Virus record (IMG/VR): IMGVR_UViG_3300026519_000068
Location: 1 to 22,532 of that record
Reading direction: 5' to 3' (one strand)
DNA length: 22,532 nucleotides
From: a virus
Shown here one piece after another: positions 4,909-15,017 of the stretch (position 1 is its first letter; each line of letters opens with the position of its first letter). Under the pieces are notes generated by a model. That model saw nothing but the letters and a program-made list of their open reading frames with translations. It did no database searches and was not told where the DNA came from. The translations under genes and the position numbers were made by a program.

Positions 4909-5610
4909 CTACTCTTTAATAGGGGTAAAAACTTCAAGGACTGGGATCTCTTTAAGCCCCAGGTCCATAGCAGCTATCGCACGAGTTAACCCCTCTTGCC
5001 CAATAGAATTCTTAGTAGTATCTAGGTACGGTAAATAAAAATTCCCGTTCCTTATTAACTGGCTTCGAATTCGTGGAACTTCCCCCGCCCTCTCTGCTAT
5101 AATATCTTTAGTACTTCTATTCGTCTTGAACTTCTCATTCAAGATATTAGTTGCTTTATAGATGTACTCAGATGGAGACATCATAGTATATGAGTACTCG
5201 AAGTTGAACTTCTTACTCCTATATGCTAGGTCCTGATCGTAGTTAGGGAGTCCTGTTTTCGCATCCTTCCTGAAATAGGATCTCTCTCTATGCCTACGCA
5301 TGATATTAGCGAGCTCTTCCCCTGAGATCTTATTCTTATTCTTTTTGTAATAAGGTACGTATCTACTTAAGGAATTACCTAGGTCTTCGTACCTATCTCG
5401 AAGATACTGAAGGCCACTATGAATCTCCGCGAACTGTTCTTGGGTTACAGAGTTCTTTTTCAAAGCGTCTGCGAGCACGGGCTCTTGTTCCAGATCCGCA
5501 GCTAGTACCTTCTGTCTAGCCTCTTCGGCCTGTTTGAATGCTATCTCATGGTCTAGGAGCTTAAACCCCTTTAGAGCATTAGATATCCGAAAGCGAGGAG
5601 GTTTAGGCAT
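4909..5610 (-). CDS. Late-operon protein with ParB-like C-terminal motif
   Basis: The 233-aa product is basic and helical at the N-terminus, with a Glu/Ala-rich segment at about 22-60 and a Lys/Tyr-rich middle. Near the C-terminus, SIGQEGLTRAIAAMDLGLKE followed by IPV (about 200-225) resembles the G-x-x-R-x-x-A-x-x-x-L-G-x-x-x-I-P-V signature of ParB/sulfiredoxin-like domains, with QEGLTRA in place of the usual GRHRA. Such domains also occur in phage polyvalent proteins injected with DNA. It is the last gene of the virion operon and overlaps the previous stop as TGATG, so it may be packaged, but this is inference. A nuclease or NTP-binding role is not shown. Confidence 0.6.
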   Translation of the reverse strand: MPKPPRFRISNALKGFKLLDHEIAFKQAEEARQKVLAADLEQEPVLADALKKNSVTQEQFAEIHSGLQYLRDRYEDLGNSLSRYVPYYKKNKNKISGEELANIMRRHRERSYFRKDAKTGLPNYDQDLAYRSKKFNFEYSYTMMSPSEYIYKATNILNEKFKTNRSTKDIIAERAGEVPRIRSQLIRNGNFYLPYLDTTKNSIGQEGLTRAIAAMDLGLKEIPVLEVFTPIKE

Positions 5611-7562
5611 CAGAACACAGTAGAATTAACTATAGATTCGATATCATCAAGAGCATTATTATCAATTTGGGTATTGATAGTTTCATCTCTTCGTTCACCA
5701 GGTACTAGAGCCGGCAATTTCCCATCACTGAGGATAGCAGCTGCTATCTCTGCCTTGTTCAGACTCTGAGGAACAAGGCCTAGGTCGGTAATCAGAGTAA
5801 CTACCTGCCCTATCTTAGTACCAACTTGGTTTAGCCTAGGGATAGCCTGTTGGATAGCAGGAGGTGCATTGTCTTTAGGGGTGAACACAGGGACCCCAGC
5901 CTCTGTGAACTTCAGATCCACGAAGTCTATGGCATCCTGTGTACCTGCGAAAAGGAATGGAATCGGTGACGTCTGAAGTGGGTCAACCATGAATGCATCA
6001 GTATTTGGACCGGGAAGAGAGAAGCTCAAATTCTCTCCGACTTCCCCACTGACAGCTTCCGCTAGATCCTTGAGGTATACCTCTACCCCAGTTCTGATAT
6101 TCGAGGCTAGCTGAGCATCAGTGGTTACCCCGTTCTTCAGGGCATCGAGTACCAATGGATCACTAAGCTTCGGAAGGATCCTGTTCAACATCATAGATGC
6201 ATCAGGATCATTCCTATTCACCTGATAAATCCTGAACATAGACCCGAGGAGTTTCACCCTATCGTCTCTTTCTAATCCCTCACTAGTTATAGTATTCATC
6301 ACCGAATCAAAAGTTTGATTCAGTTCCTCTGGGGTACGATTAGGGTTCTGGAGACGGGCATCCCGGAGAAGTACAGCTGTGTTGGTCTCATCTGTAATCG
6401 CATCAGCGATCATTGACATAGACCCTGACCCAGCTACTAGCAAAGCGAGGGCACTGGCTCGATCAGGGTCAAGGCCCTTGAATACGTTCCTGTATACAGA
6501 AAGAATCCTATTAACCTCTGGGTGATTCCTAGCGAATTCAGATTGGTACGTGATCTCGAGTGCTGCCAGATCGGACTCTAATTGATCTAACTCGTACGTA
6601 CCATCTAGTGTTTTACTAACTAGATCTTTGTACGTACTAAACGGGAGCATAGTTGTATCAACATCAGCTTGTGTGATCAAGCCACCACCAGATGAGATAA
6701 TAGAATTCTGTATCTGACCTAATTGGATATCTAATTCCCGTTTGATAGCTACCTTATCTTCATCAGTGAGATCATCCCGTACCTTCCCATCTCCCCCCTT
6801 CAGAGGTTCAAGGAGATCACGTACTGTACCTACTGCATCCATAACGAACCCAGGTACCATCTCACGTCTGATAGTATTCAAGGTCATCAGTCTGTCTACC
6901 TGACCCTGATTCTGTAGTATCTGTAACTTCTGGGCTGATACTTCCGCTCTGCGCTTAATAGCGTTCCTCTCGTCAATGATCTCAATTCTCCTATCTAGGG
7001 GAATTGATAGGGATAGTCCGTTTGTGAGAGATTCCCTGGTATAGAACTCCATCTTAGCTGCCCGTTCAGCATTAGCATCCGTCTGGACCTCCTTGATCTG
7101 CTCCCCGAAGGTCCCCCCACCAGTATTAGAGAAGATCTCTAGGAACTCAGGGGCTAGCCTAGGGTTCGTAGCTATAGCTTCCCGAAGTGTAGCCGTACGT
7201 CTGAGAACATCACGTGCTCGCCCTGGGTTCTGTAGTCTGGACATCTCGAGCTTGTTCGAGATCCTAGCGGAATCTTTGAGGTCTTGTACGTCTTCGTTTC
7301 CAAGCGGTACATCGAAAGCAGTACCTAGAGCTTCACGTGCTGCTTGTTCCCCCTGAGATACCATCGAAAGAACGAACCTAGCCGTGGCCCTACTGTCAAG
7401 AGTTTCCTGACGATCCGAGATCACAGCATCTGCTATATTAGCAGCTTGCTTCCCGAGCTTCGAGATAGCGTTATCCTGAGGAATCTGTGCCCCGATGAAC
7501 AGATTGAATGGGTTCTGTGCCCTGATCTGTACTTCTGGTGCTTGAGTTAGTATTTGTACCAT
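5610..7562 (-). CDS. Large virion/ejection protein (650 aa)
   Basis: I chose ATG at 7562 because it overlaps the upstream stop as TAATG and has CAGGAG eight bases before it; a GTG at 7583 would add seven residues. The 650-aa product has no signal peptide or cysteine-rich motif. It has predicted long helices, including a charged Gln/Arg/Glu stretch around 190-240 (RIEIIDERNAIKRRAEVSAQ), and a Pro/Gly-containing C-terminal half. Size and place after the gp14-like and giant proteins suggest the equivalent of T7 gp15, an internal core protein ejected into the host. I saw no enzyme motif, and the family is not recognised from sequence alone. Confidence 0.6.
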   Translation of the reverse strand: MVQILTQAPEVQIRAQNPFNLFIGAQIPQDNAISKLGKQAANIADAVISDRQETLDSRATARFVLSMVSQGEQAAREALGTAFDVPLGNEDVQDLKDSARISNKLEMSRLQNPGRARDVLRRTATLREAIATNPRLAPEFLEIFSNTGGGTFGEQIKEVQTDANAERAAKMEFYTRESLTNGLSLSIPLDRRIEIIDERNAIKRRAEVSAQKLQILQNQGQVDRLMTLNTIRREMVPGFVMDAVGTVRDLLEPLKGGDGKVRDDLTDEDKVAIKRELDIQLGQIQNSIISSGGGLITQADVDTTMLPFSTYKDLVSKTLDGTYELDQLESDLAALEITYQSEFARNHPEVNRILSVYRNVFKGLDPDRASALALLVAGSGSMSMIADAITDETNTAVLLRDARLQNPNRTPEELNQTFDSVMNTITSEGLERDDRVKLLGSMFRIYQVNRNDPDASMMLNRILPKLSDPLVLDALKNGVTTDAQLASNIRTGVEVYLKDLAEAVSGEVGENLSFSLPGPNTDAFMVDPLQTSPIPFLFAGTQDAIDFVDLKFTEAGVPVFTPKDNAPPAIQQAIPRLNQVGTKIGQVVTLITDLGLVPQSLNKAEIAAAILSDGKLPALVPGERRDETINTQIDNNALDDIESIVNSTVF

Positions 7563-10500
7563 TATCGTAGCTCCTGAAGCCACTGGATAGCTTCATCCTG
7601 TCCTTCAAACGGGGTCATATTCTTGAGCCTTGTATAGAATGCATCATCGTACAGGTGAGGAACAGGCTTGTTTAAGCCCTTAACTATAGTCTCTGCGAGT
7701 TTAGTCCCTGTACCTGGACGATTTAAATCATTAGTTGCTAGTTGTTTGATCTTGTAATTATAGATATACATCCACTCATCTTCATCGAGGATCTCTCTCA
7801 TCCCGCGAGCATGGAGGTCTAGTTCTTCCATGACCTTCAAAGGATCTTCTTTCCCATCCATAGCATCAGCTACTTTACTAACTGCGTACTTGTAGTACGT
7901 CTTAGCTATGTTATCTAGGTTAGAGGTGATCTTCTCCTTCTGAGGATTCCCCATCACCCCCTGGAGGTATATCAGTTCTTCTTGTACCTGTCTTTGTCGA
8001 CGGGGCTGAAGGCCGAAGTACTGACGCATCCGTGCCTCAGCATCTGTGATCTCTACCCCTAATCTGCCAGAGTTAGAGATATGACGATTCATAGCGTACT
8101 CAGTTCTACCACGAACGAAGTCACCGTACATCGGAACGAATCTCTTAGTGAATTCCTCTGCCAAGAAGAATGCTTCATCAGGGTTAGGTATCCTTTGTGG
8201 GATACCATTCGTTACCCCGAACATAGCCTTCGTCATAGTGGCTACTTCGCCCAAAGACTTCCCTAATTGATACGCGGGGCCAAGAGCGAACTCAGCCACA
8301 GAGATATCTGACAGAATGAATGCATCTATCAGCGTACCTACGGGGTTCCCGAAAATTCCTCTTCCACCAGCTATGCCAGAGAACGGGCCATATGAGGTAC
8401 TGAATTCTACATCTGTGAAATAATCTAGGTTATCGTCATCCGTAAGACCAAGAGTGAAATTCACTAAGGTACCAACTATGCCCTCTTCCACAGCTTGGTT
8501 GAACTCAGGAGAAACTTCGATGCCACTCTCTGCTAAGAAAGATTCCCATAGCTTATTCAGCCCGAACGCTCCTGTTCCGTATAAGCCTAGCTGTATCGCT
8601 GCTATTCGAGCTTTCTCCTTGCCATTGAATGTATCACTAGCGAACTTCCCGACCGTCTTCCCGAAAGCTTTCTTAGGCAGAAGTACCTGAGTAGCCTTGG
8701 TAGTATGAGAGAGGAACTGGAACATCAAACCGAGAACGCCTTTCTGGAATTGAAGCGCTCCCGCTTTAGTCATATTGAAAGCTAGGTTCTCAGCGTCGCC
8801 AGCTATAGTAGCTAGGTTATCGGCTCTATCCCAGAGGTGAGCTGCCTTAGGGTTCTCTTTGATCCACTTATTTCTAGCAGCGAGGAATGCTGCTATTCTG
8901 TGGGTCTCTTCCCCTAAGTCGAATCCAATACGACGAAATACTCGCCGTACATCATTGAAGTAGTCTACCCCCTTCCCAATAACAGACCGCTTTCCGATAT
9001 TCCTATCGACGGATACTAGCCCAGCGTATTGGTGGGAGTCAATACTAGCTGTGATACCAGTTCTGCGGAACGCATCAACGAAATTCTCATATTCCTTAAC
9101 CGACATCCCTAAGGCCTTAGCGCCACGGATAGCTTGCTTATCCCAGAACTCAGTAGTTCTGAATAACATCCCATTCATCAAGCCCCAGTACTCCTGCATC
9201 CCCTTCCTAGACGTGAAGTACTTCAAGCCATGATCTACTCCTAAGTACACAGAGATCTGCTGAGCTTGGAGGAACAGCTGACGTACAGGTTTGAAGATCA
9301 AGAACGTTGTGAATGCTGCTCCTTTAATTGCATTAATAGGATTCCGGTGCCTATTACGGAGCACTCTGGTCTGTATAGATCTAGACCAAGAAGTATCAAA
9401 GGTCTCAGATAGCCACCCAGCGAAGTTAATAGCTAGATCTCTGAAAGCCTTCGTGGATCTGGAATCATCTATGCCAGCTAGGAGCTTGATATGTTCTTGA
9501 AGAGCGACAGCATCGTTGAATACATCTTTCTCTATGTCTTGAGACGGACGAACTAGGTCATTAGTATCGAATGAGAACCGCCCTGTCCTGCTGTACTTAG
9601 CGTACTTCGCTTCCCAGTTCTTAGCTAACTTATCGACCACGAGATCTATAGTACCCGCTCGTGCAGCCCTGGCCCTACCAGCTAGGATAGAGTCCGTAAC
9701 TGACTTCAGTTCACGTCTCTCGTCTAGACCTTTGATCTCTACGCCACGACGTGATGTATACAATTGACCCGAGTTCTCGAGGTACTCAAGACTGACGCCA
9801 TTAGCGTACTCCCTATCAGCCCGTAGCTCCTTAGATTCTACTACTACGTATTCATCATTCGCCTTAGCTTCGAGATCCATTCGGGCCTTATCAGCTAGAG
9901 CATCAGATTTATTCGTGTACATCCGTACAGTGACTAACTCTTCGCCAGAGAATACGCCATCAACCTGACGCTTCACCTTCCTCTTCAGGATATACGGAGC
10001 ATCGTATATTCGGCTGATGTACCCAGGAAGATCTTGGATTACTTCAGCGGGGAGTTGATTAATACTCGCATGCTTAGTATCTTTCTTGAGGTATACATAG
10101 TTCGTCCACTGACCTTTCTTAGTCTTCAGTGGCTGAGTAAGACGGATGAATTTTCCGCCGTTCTCGTTAACAGTACGAATCAGATCATCAGTAACAGGGA
10201 CCGTATCACCTAGATCTACATCCCAGATCTCTCTGATCTGAGTTCCTGTTACTTGTCTACCATCAGGAGATGATCTGATAGTCCTAAGTTCCGCAGAAGT
10301 AACCTCGCGGCCTAAGAATTTAGTAGTACCACCGGGTATCCCCTTCCTGAGGGTTACTTCTTTTACGCCATCTGCCACAAGGCGACGACGTACTGAATCA
10401 TTGATGAGCTTCCGTACTAGCTTCTGATGTAGTTCAACTGACTTATACGCTTCAATTAAACGCTCAGGGTTCTTCTCTTTAGCAAAGAACTCAGTCAAGA

Positions 10501-12346
10501 GTTCTTTCTCAGTGAACCACTTCCCAGTTTTCTGGGTTACATCTCCAGCTTCGTTAACCGTTTTAGTCTTCCGCTTATCACCTTTATCTAGTACCGCTAG
10601 GACCTTCGCTTGATCATTAGAGGAGAGCTTATTCAGTGGCTCCATCACGCGGTTCAAGGCCTTCACCTTCGCTGCCTCTACGCCTGCTGCAATATTCCCT
10701 GCGTTCCTGATCCACCGTACCATAGAAGCAGATTTATCTACCCACTTAGCCCATCTCCCGGAGATCCCCCCTTCCCTGATGATAGGAGTCTCACTAAGCG
10801 CATCAGCTCCAGAGACCTTATGAGTAACATCGAATCTGATGAGGTACTCGTTCTTCCCGCCTTTGAGATTAGCTTCTTCTAAAGGAACGAATTCACCAGT
10901 ATCCCACTTCCGTGCCATGATAGTAACAACGCCATCTTCGAATTCACGGAAGGTTTTTGCTATCGAACGTGCTAGCTTCAGATTAGAGTACCCATGAAGC
11001 GCTGTATCTCCTGCGTAGTACCGTGCTTGGTACCCACCAGGTACTGCACGTACACCTGTCTTGTTCAGATGTACTCTAGGAGTAGCAGTTGCTAGTGCAT
11101 CAAGACGTTCGTCAAGGGCTACAATAGAAGTCTCTATCTCTTTCCGTGTAGCGAAGATCGCAGATGGATCATAGAATAATACACTCCCGATATCATCATT
11201 CAGATCTGGGGCCACAGTAACAGGATCATCGTACTGTTTCGGTAGGATATGCTCCCCTGTCAGGGACTCTTTACTCTCACCTACTGCTTGTGCGACTTCT
11301 CCAGTTTCATCCTCTAGGGCAGCTTCTACAATTTCCCTAGATTTGGCAGGGGCTACATTGTCCAAAGTGCTGGATACACTATCTGGAGACTTCCTACTAA
11401 CATCAGAGACTAGTCGATCTATCTTCTTAGCTACAGCACGATCTACCAGGCCCTTAACAGCTAGCTTCCCGAGCTTCCCAGAGCCACGAATCAGTCCTAT
11501 GCCTACGAGGTCAAGTGCAGAGAAAATATTGTTCAGTACGATGTCGAAGTTATCGTCATTCAGATCTGCAAGAAGGGTTTCGAATAAATCGAACTTCAAG
11601 AATCCATTATTAGACGTCCAGAACCTACTGGACTCAATAGCTTGTACTAACTCCCTTGCCTTCGATAGCCTCTCCTCTGGCGGGAGGTTCTGGAGTTTCT
11701 GTTTGAACTCAGCGATATCATCCCCGATAAGAACAGAACTAGAGATTGATACACTACCAGGGAATACCTCATTGATAGCGTTCCTGATCATCAACTGCCA
11801 GCCAGGGAGGATACTGCCCGCTATAGTATCCAGAAGTTGGCGTGCACCGCCCCCTTCGAAGGTGAAAAGTCTGCCTAGGTTAGCAATCTGTTGATCTACC
11901 TCTGTAACCTCAGAGATATGTTCAGCTACCCCGAGCTTGATCTGTGCTTCGTTCTCGTTCTGAGCTTCCTCTTTGGAAAGAGCGAACTGCTTCAGCATCG
12001 TACGAAGAGTAGGTTTCCCTTGCGAACGAAGTTCGTCTAACTTCTGCCGAACTAGATCTTTCTTCTCAGAAAGAGGAATGTCCTGTAGGAGGATATCTCC
12101 CATCTGAGCTTCGACATCTGCCTTCGCTTGGTTCAAGCCCTCCTGACGGATCATATCCTCAGTACTCGATCGGCCAGTATTCAAGACTTCTTGTTGCACC
12201 CGTTCACCTAGTTCAGGTGTGGCCACAAGAGATGCCAGCATAGCCCGTTTCGAAGCCTCTGACTGGGCAGGCTTAGCTCTTAGCTCCTCAAGGAGGAAGC
12301 TAAGATCCTTCTGTGGTTCCTGTTCTAGTGCGATATGTCCTGGCAT
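7562..12346 (-). CDS. Giant internal virion / ejection-type protein (1594 aa)
   Basis: This is the largest gene in the window. The N-terminal 330 residues are helical and charged, with hydrophobic stretches near 175-200 and 280-295. Around 430-480 a compact block (VRAVPGGYQARYYAGDTALH, later VVTIMARKWDTGEFVPL) resembles small accessory domains of phage polyvalent proteins. Residues about 1010-1035 (FTTFLIFKPVRQLFLQAQQI) and about 1200-1275 include amphipathic or hydrophobic helices that could enter membranes. No lytic transglycosylase catalytic motif was found at the N-terminus, unlike T7 gp16. Position after gp14-like and before the 650-aa gene, and size near that of T7 gp16, favour an ejection role across the cell envelope. 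It overlaps both neighbours by stop/start pentamers. Confidence 0.7.
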   Translation of the reverse strand: MPGHIALEQEPQKDLSFLLEELRAKPAQSEASKRAMLASLVATPELGERVQQEVLNTGRSSTEDMIRQEGLNQAKADVEAQMGDILLQDIPLSEKKDLVRQKLDELRSQGKPTLRTMLKQFALSKEEAQNENEAQIKLGVAEHISEVTEVDQQIANLGRLFTFEGGGARQLLDTIAGSILPGWQLMIRNAINEVFPGSVSISSSVLIGDDIAEFKQKLQNLPPEERLSKARELVQAIESSRFWTSNNGFLKFDLFETLLADLNDDNFDIVLNNIFSALDLVGIGLIRGSGKLGKLAVKGLVDRAVAKKIDRLVSDVSRKSPDSVSSTLDNVAPAKSREIVEAALEDETGEVAQAVGESKESLTGEHILPKQYDDPVTVAPDLNDDIGSVLFYDPSAIFATRKEIETSIVALDERLDALATATPRVHLNKTGVRAVPGGYQARYYAGDTALHGYSNLKLARSIAKTFREFEDGVVTIMARKWDTGEFVPLEEANLKGGKNEYLIRFDVTHKVSGADALSETPIIREGGISGRWAKWVDKSASMVRWIRNAGNIAAGVEAAKVKALNRVMEPLNKLSSNDQAKVLAVLDKGDKRKTKTVNEAGDVTQKTGKWFTEKELLTEFFAKEKNPERLIEAYKSVELHQKLVRKLINDSVRRRLVADGVKEVTLRKGIPGGTTKFLGREVTSAELRTIRSSPDGRQVTGTQIREIWDVDLGDTVPVTDDLIRTVNENGGKFIRLTQPLKTKKGQWTNYVYLKKDTKHASINQLPAEVIQDLPGYISRIYDAPYILKRKVKRQVDGVFSGEELVTVRMYTNKSDALADKARMDLEAKANDEYVVVESKELRADREYANGVSLEYLENSGQLYTSRRGVEIKGLDERRELKSVTDSILAGRARAARAGTIDLVVDKLAKNWEAKYAKYSRTGRFSFDTNDLVRPSQDIEKDVFNDAVALQEHIKLLAGIDDSRSTKAFRDLAINFAGWLSETFDTSWSRSIQTRVLRNRHRNPINAIKGAAFTTFLIFKPVRQLFLQAQQISVYLGVDHGLKYFTSRKGMQEYWGLMNGMLFRTTEFWDKQAIRGAKALGMSVKEYENFVDAFRRTGITASIDSHQYAGLVSVDRNIGKRSVIGKGVDYFNDVRRVFRRIGFDLGEETHRIAAFLAARNKWIKENPKAAHLWDRADNLATIAGDAENLAFNMTKAGALQFQKGVLGLMFQFLSHTTKATQVLLPKKAFGKTVGKFASDTFNGKEKARIAAIQLGLYGTGAFGLNKLWESFLAESGIEVSPEFNQAVEEGIVGTLVNFTLGLTDDDNLDYFTDVEFSTSYGPFSGIAGGRGIFGNPVGTLIDAFILSDISVAEFALGPAYQLGKSLGEVATMTKAMFGVTNGIPQRIPNPDEAFFLAEEFTKRFVPMYGDFVRGRTEYAMNRHISNSGRLGVEITDAEARMRQYFGLQPRRQRQVQEELIYLQGVMGNPQKEKITSNLDNIAKTYYKYAVSKVADAMDGKEDPLKVMEELDLHARGMREILDEDEWMYIYNYKIKQLATNDLNRPGTGTKLAETIVKGLNKPVPHLYDDAFYTRLKNMTPFEGQDEAIQWLQELR

Positions 12347-12831
12347 CAGAATGATGGCTTCTGTAAGAAGAAGGGTATGTTATCTGTTTGAAGGAACTGG
12401 TTAAGAACGTTCTGACGATCTATTCCCATCTTAACGCCTGCTACCGATCCTAGGAGATCGAACCCTTGGCCTATATTATTTAATCGACTTGCTTGTCGTT
12501 CACCTTGGATCAGAGCTCTATTGATCCCAAGCCCTGCAGCAAGATTCGTATTCGATGCCCCGATGTTAGCGGCCGTCTGTGTAGCCAGAGACCCCACAGC
12601 GCCACTGATAGCAGAATTCCCCCGTGTTCCGAGGCCTACCCCTGCTTGAATGAGGGCTGCTCTCTGACGACGAGACTCTTCTATGGTCTGTCTGGCCGCC
12701 CGAGCTTGGTTCAATGCAGCGTTCCGCCGATTGAATCTAGCCGCTTTCTTCTGAGCTTTCGCTTGTGCCTGAGTAGCAGCAACAGTGGTTATAGTAGAGC
12801 CAACCGCTGCTACGATAGCTGCTGTAGCCAT
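12346..12831 (-). CDS. gp14-like internal virion protein
   Basis: The ATG at 12831 is used because it overlaps the GNAT stop as TGATG and has AAGGAAAG upstream; an in-frame ATG 48 bases earlier would add unlikely residues. The 161-aa protein opens with a hydrophobic segment (MATAAIVAAVGSTITTVAAT). A Gln/Ala/Arg-rich helix follows (about 20-60), then a Gly/Ala/Asn-rich part. This is the pattern of T7 gp14, the small internal core protein that forms the outer-membrane channel at ejection. It precedes the giant protein, as gp14 precedes gp15/gp16 in T7. Confidence 0.75.
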   Translation of the reverse strand: MATAAIVAAVGSTITTVAATQAQAKAQKKAARFNRRNAALNQARAARQTIEESRRQRAALIQAGVGLGTRGNSAISGAVGSLATQTAANIGASNTNLAAGLGINRALIQGERQASRLNNIGQGFDLLGSVAGVKMGIDRQNVLNQFLQTDNIPFFLQKPSF

Positions 12832-13295
12832 CAGCTTTCCTTTATTAGTTTGCTGTACATGATCTCTGCACGGTCCCACTCTAGGTGATCCATCAGAGAT
12901 TCGAATTTCATATGTTCCTTCATATGGAGTGTCATCACAGAGACGCCGATCCCCCGCATGATGTCTTCGAGCCCTGAGAGGAGGGCTTCTGCAACGCCTT
13001 GGTGCCTATGGTCAGGGTGAACATAGAATAAATCATTAACTGCATACGTATCCTCATTATAATGGGGATGCTTATTCACTAATGTTACAACGTACCCTAC
13101 TAGCTCTTTAGTATCTTCTACCCTTGCGGTATAAATATGAAGCATCCCAGTATGATTCATGACTTCGTACGTTGGGAGATCAGGGCTGAGCTTCACGGAT
13201 TCTTGATACAGATCTACTTCCTGTGCATGCTTCTCCACAATTGGAAGGAGATCATCTATAACATCATAGTACGATTCAACTTGGTACGTATACAT
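12831..13295 (-). CDS. GNAT-family N-acetyltransferase
   Basis: The 154-aa protein has the GNAT core. A central beta strand leads into NDLFYVHPDHRHQGVAEALL (87-106), where R97-x-x-G-x-A forms the acetyl-CoA pyrophosphate loop (motif A). A strand and helix follow (SVMTLHMKEHMKFESLMDHL). Proteins of this family transfer an acetyl group to amines; the target here is unknown. Similar acetyltransferases often lie between tail and internal-protein genes in podoviruses, so it may be carried in the virion or modify a host protein early. Its ATG follows directly after the nozzle stop (TAG-ATG). Confidence 0.82.
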   Translation of the reverse strand: MYTYQVESYYDVIDDLLPIVEKHAQEVDLYQESVKLSPDLPTYEVMNHTGMLHIYTARVEDTKELVGYVVTLVNKHPHYNEDTYAVNDLFYVHPDHRHQGVAEALLSGLEDIMRGIGVSVMTLHMKEHMKFESLMDHLEWDRAEIMYSKLIKES

Positions 13296-15017
13296 CTAGG
13301 CTCCAGTAATTACTGTGTAAGGGGTAGCCCATCCAAGTAAGTGGAAATCCTTACCTGTGATGGAATCGAACCGTAGTGCTAATGCCCTGCCTTTACCACG
13401 GACTTGGTTAATAGTCTGAATCACCTCGAAACCATAATCGAAGGACCCTATCCCAGAGGGGATATAATGTCGTTGTAGCCTATAGATATCTTCTTGATCG
13501 GACCACCGTCCAGATCCTATGTGATCTGACCATTGCCATTTAGCTCTGAGATTACAGCCAGAGGGTTTATCGTATGTGATCCCTCCGCTACCATTTGCTA
13601 CAATGGACGTCTCAGTACGTTTGAAGAATGCATAAATGGTATTAGTTTCTTTTTCTGAAATCAGATCCCCACCAATATCGAATCCAGTTTCTACATGGCT
13701 ATTGTATGAAGTTCCAGTGGTATCCTGGATATAGAAATCCAGCATATCATCTCGCCTGAATTCGGAGAATGTGTATTGCCAAGAGGTAGGGGTAGTCTTT
13801 GCAAAAGTAAGAAACTTAAGCTTAACACTAGACGTAGCAGGTACTTTCACATTGGATGTTACAGTATTTAAAGATGAATCTGTAACATCAGCTAATCCAC
13901 TATCTGTTACAGATTCTAAAACTGTAGTGAAGCTCCCAGACCTTTTCTGTAACATATCTGCTATGAAAGTACTATTCTGGGTGGGAAGTGGTAGCGTATA
14001 CGAATAGAAGGCCCTTAGTGTTAAGTCTAAAAATAAGATTTTGTTGTACCTATAAGGTTTAACTATACCGTCATAGTCATCTAAATCATTATAGAACCAC
14101 AAAATCTTCTTGCTTTGCTTATCATATCCCGCACGTGCATAAGTCTTAGCGGTTTCTGTTAAGGTTAAATAGAAACTTTGAATTGTATTCTCTGTAATAT
14201 TCTGAGACTGAAGTAATCCAGTTACCTCATTCTCTACGAGAGCATAAATACCGCCTTCTGACCAGTAGAAAATGACGCCATCGGCTTCTACAACTGTATT
14301 AACGCCTAAAGCGCCAACTCCAGTTATCTTACGAATCTCTTGGGATGTTGCCGAGAATGCTTCATCTCCTGATCCAGAAATAGACCAGACTCCGTTATCA
14401 GCGAGTACCGCTAACTCATTTCTGATTGGGATTAATTTGAACCCTTGTGATACCCCTACGATGTCAATGAATCCGCCGTCCGTAGCCACAAGAGAATTAA
14501 TATCTTCAGCTGTTGGGTCCGCTTCTTGATAGCATTTAGCAGCATTCTCGATCTCAGTTAGAACTTGAGAGAAATACAACCTACCATCTGGCATCAAGTA
14601 CCAAATTCGACCTGAGTAGAATGCTGTGCTTACAGGCCTGAACTTCTCTTGATCCCTATCGGGATCATAAATCCCATCTATGCCGGATACTGTAGATCTA
14701 TCTCGATTAAAAGCGTTTATGATGAAGTGACCCTTAGGTGCAGGAGTATTGCCATATGCTATCTTTCGTAGCGTAAATGGGTCATACGCATCGAGTGCTT
14801 CGGGATCTTTTGCAGCTTTAAGCTTTGATAAATAGATTATATCTGCATTAGACGGATAAACACCAATGAGATTAAATGTATGCGCAACTGGATCTCTTAA
14901 TCTAGCCTCATCGCCATCTGTATCAAGAGAACACCAAAACTGGGTAGGCCAACCCTGATTCCTAAGGTTGTAATTATGTGCCGCAGTTAAAGTTGTCGGT
15001 CTAGTATTTACAGCCAT
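13296..15017 (-). CDS. Nozzle (T7 gp12-like) tail protein, C-terminal part
   Basis: The ATG at 15017 forms a TAATG overlap with the stop of the preceding gene; the TTG two codons earlier is less likely. The 573-aa product is beta-rich and matches the body of the gp12-like nozzle: FYSGRIWYLMPDGRLYFSQV, then LIPIRNELAVLADNGVWSIS and SQEIRKITGVGALG in the order seen in T7 gp12, where the protein reads as a propeller. Its end KDFHLLGWA matches the gp12 C-terminus. It lacks the N-terminal part, which is supplied by the gene immediately upstream. Together they equal about 803 aa, near T7 gp12 at 794. The two chains would meet in the tail tube tip. Confidence 0.78.
   Translation of the reverse strand: MAVNTRPTTLTAAHNYNLRNQGWPTQFWCSLDTDGDEARLRDPVAHTFNLIGVYPSNADIIYLSKLKAAKDPEALDAYDPFTLRKIAYGNTPAPKGHFIINAFNRDRSTVSGIDGIYDPDRDQEKFRPVSTAFYSGRIWYLMPDGRLYFSQVLTEIENAAKCYQEADPTAEDINSLVATDGGFIDIVGVSQGFKLIPIRNELAVLADNGVWSISGSGDEAFSATSQEIRKITGVGALGVNTVVEADGVIFYWSEGGIYALVENEVTGLLQSQNITENTIQSFYLTLTETAKTYARAGYDKQSKKILWFYNDLDDYDGIVKPYRYNKILFLDLTLRAFYSYTLPLPTQNSTFIADMLQKRSGSFTTVLESVTDSGLADVTDSSLNTVTSNVKVPATSSVKLKFLTFAKTTPTSWQYTFSEFRRDDMLDFYIQDTTGTSYNSHVETGFDIGGDLISEKETNTIYAFFKRTETSIVANGSGGITYDKPSGCNLRAKWQWSDHIGSGRWSDQEDIYRLQRHYIPSGIGSFDYGFEVIQTINQVRGKGRALALRFDSITGKDFHLLGWATPYTVITGA

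Noticed and set aside
11343-11894. 183-codon + strand ORF inside the giant gene
   Set aside because: It is antisense to a continuous 1594-aa frame, has low-complexity Ser/Arg translation and no operon context.
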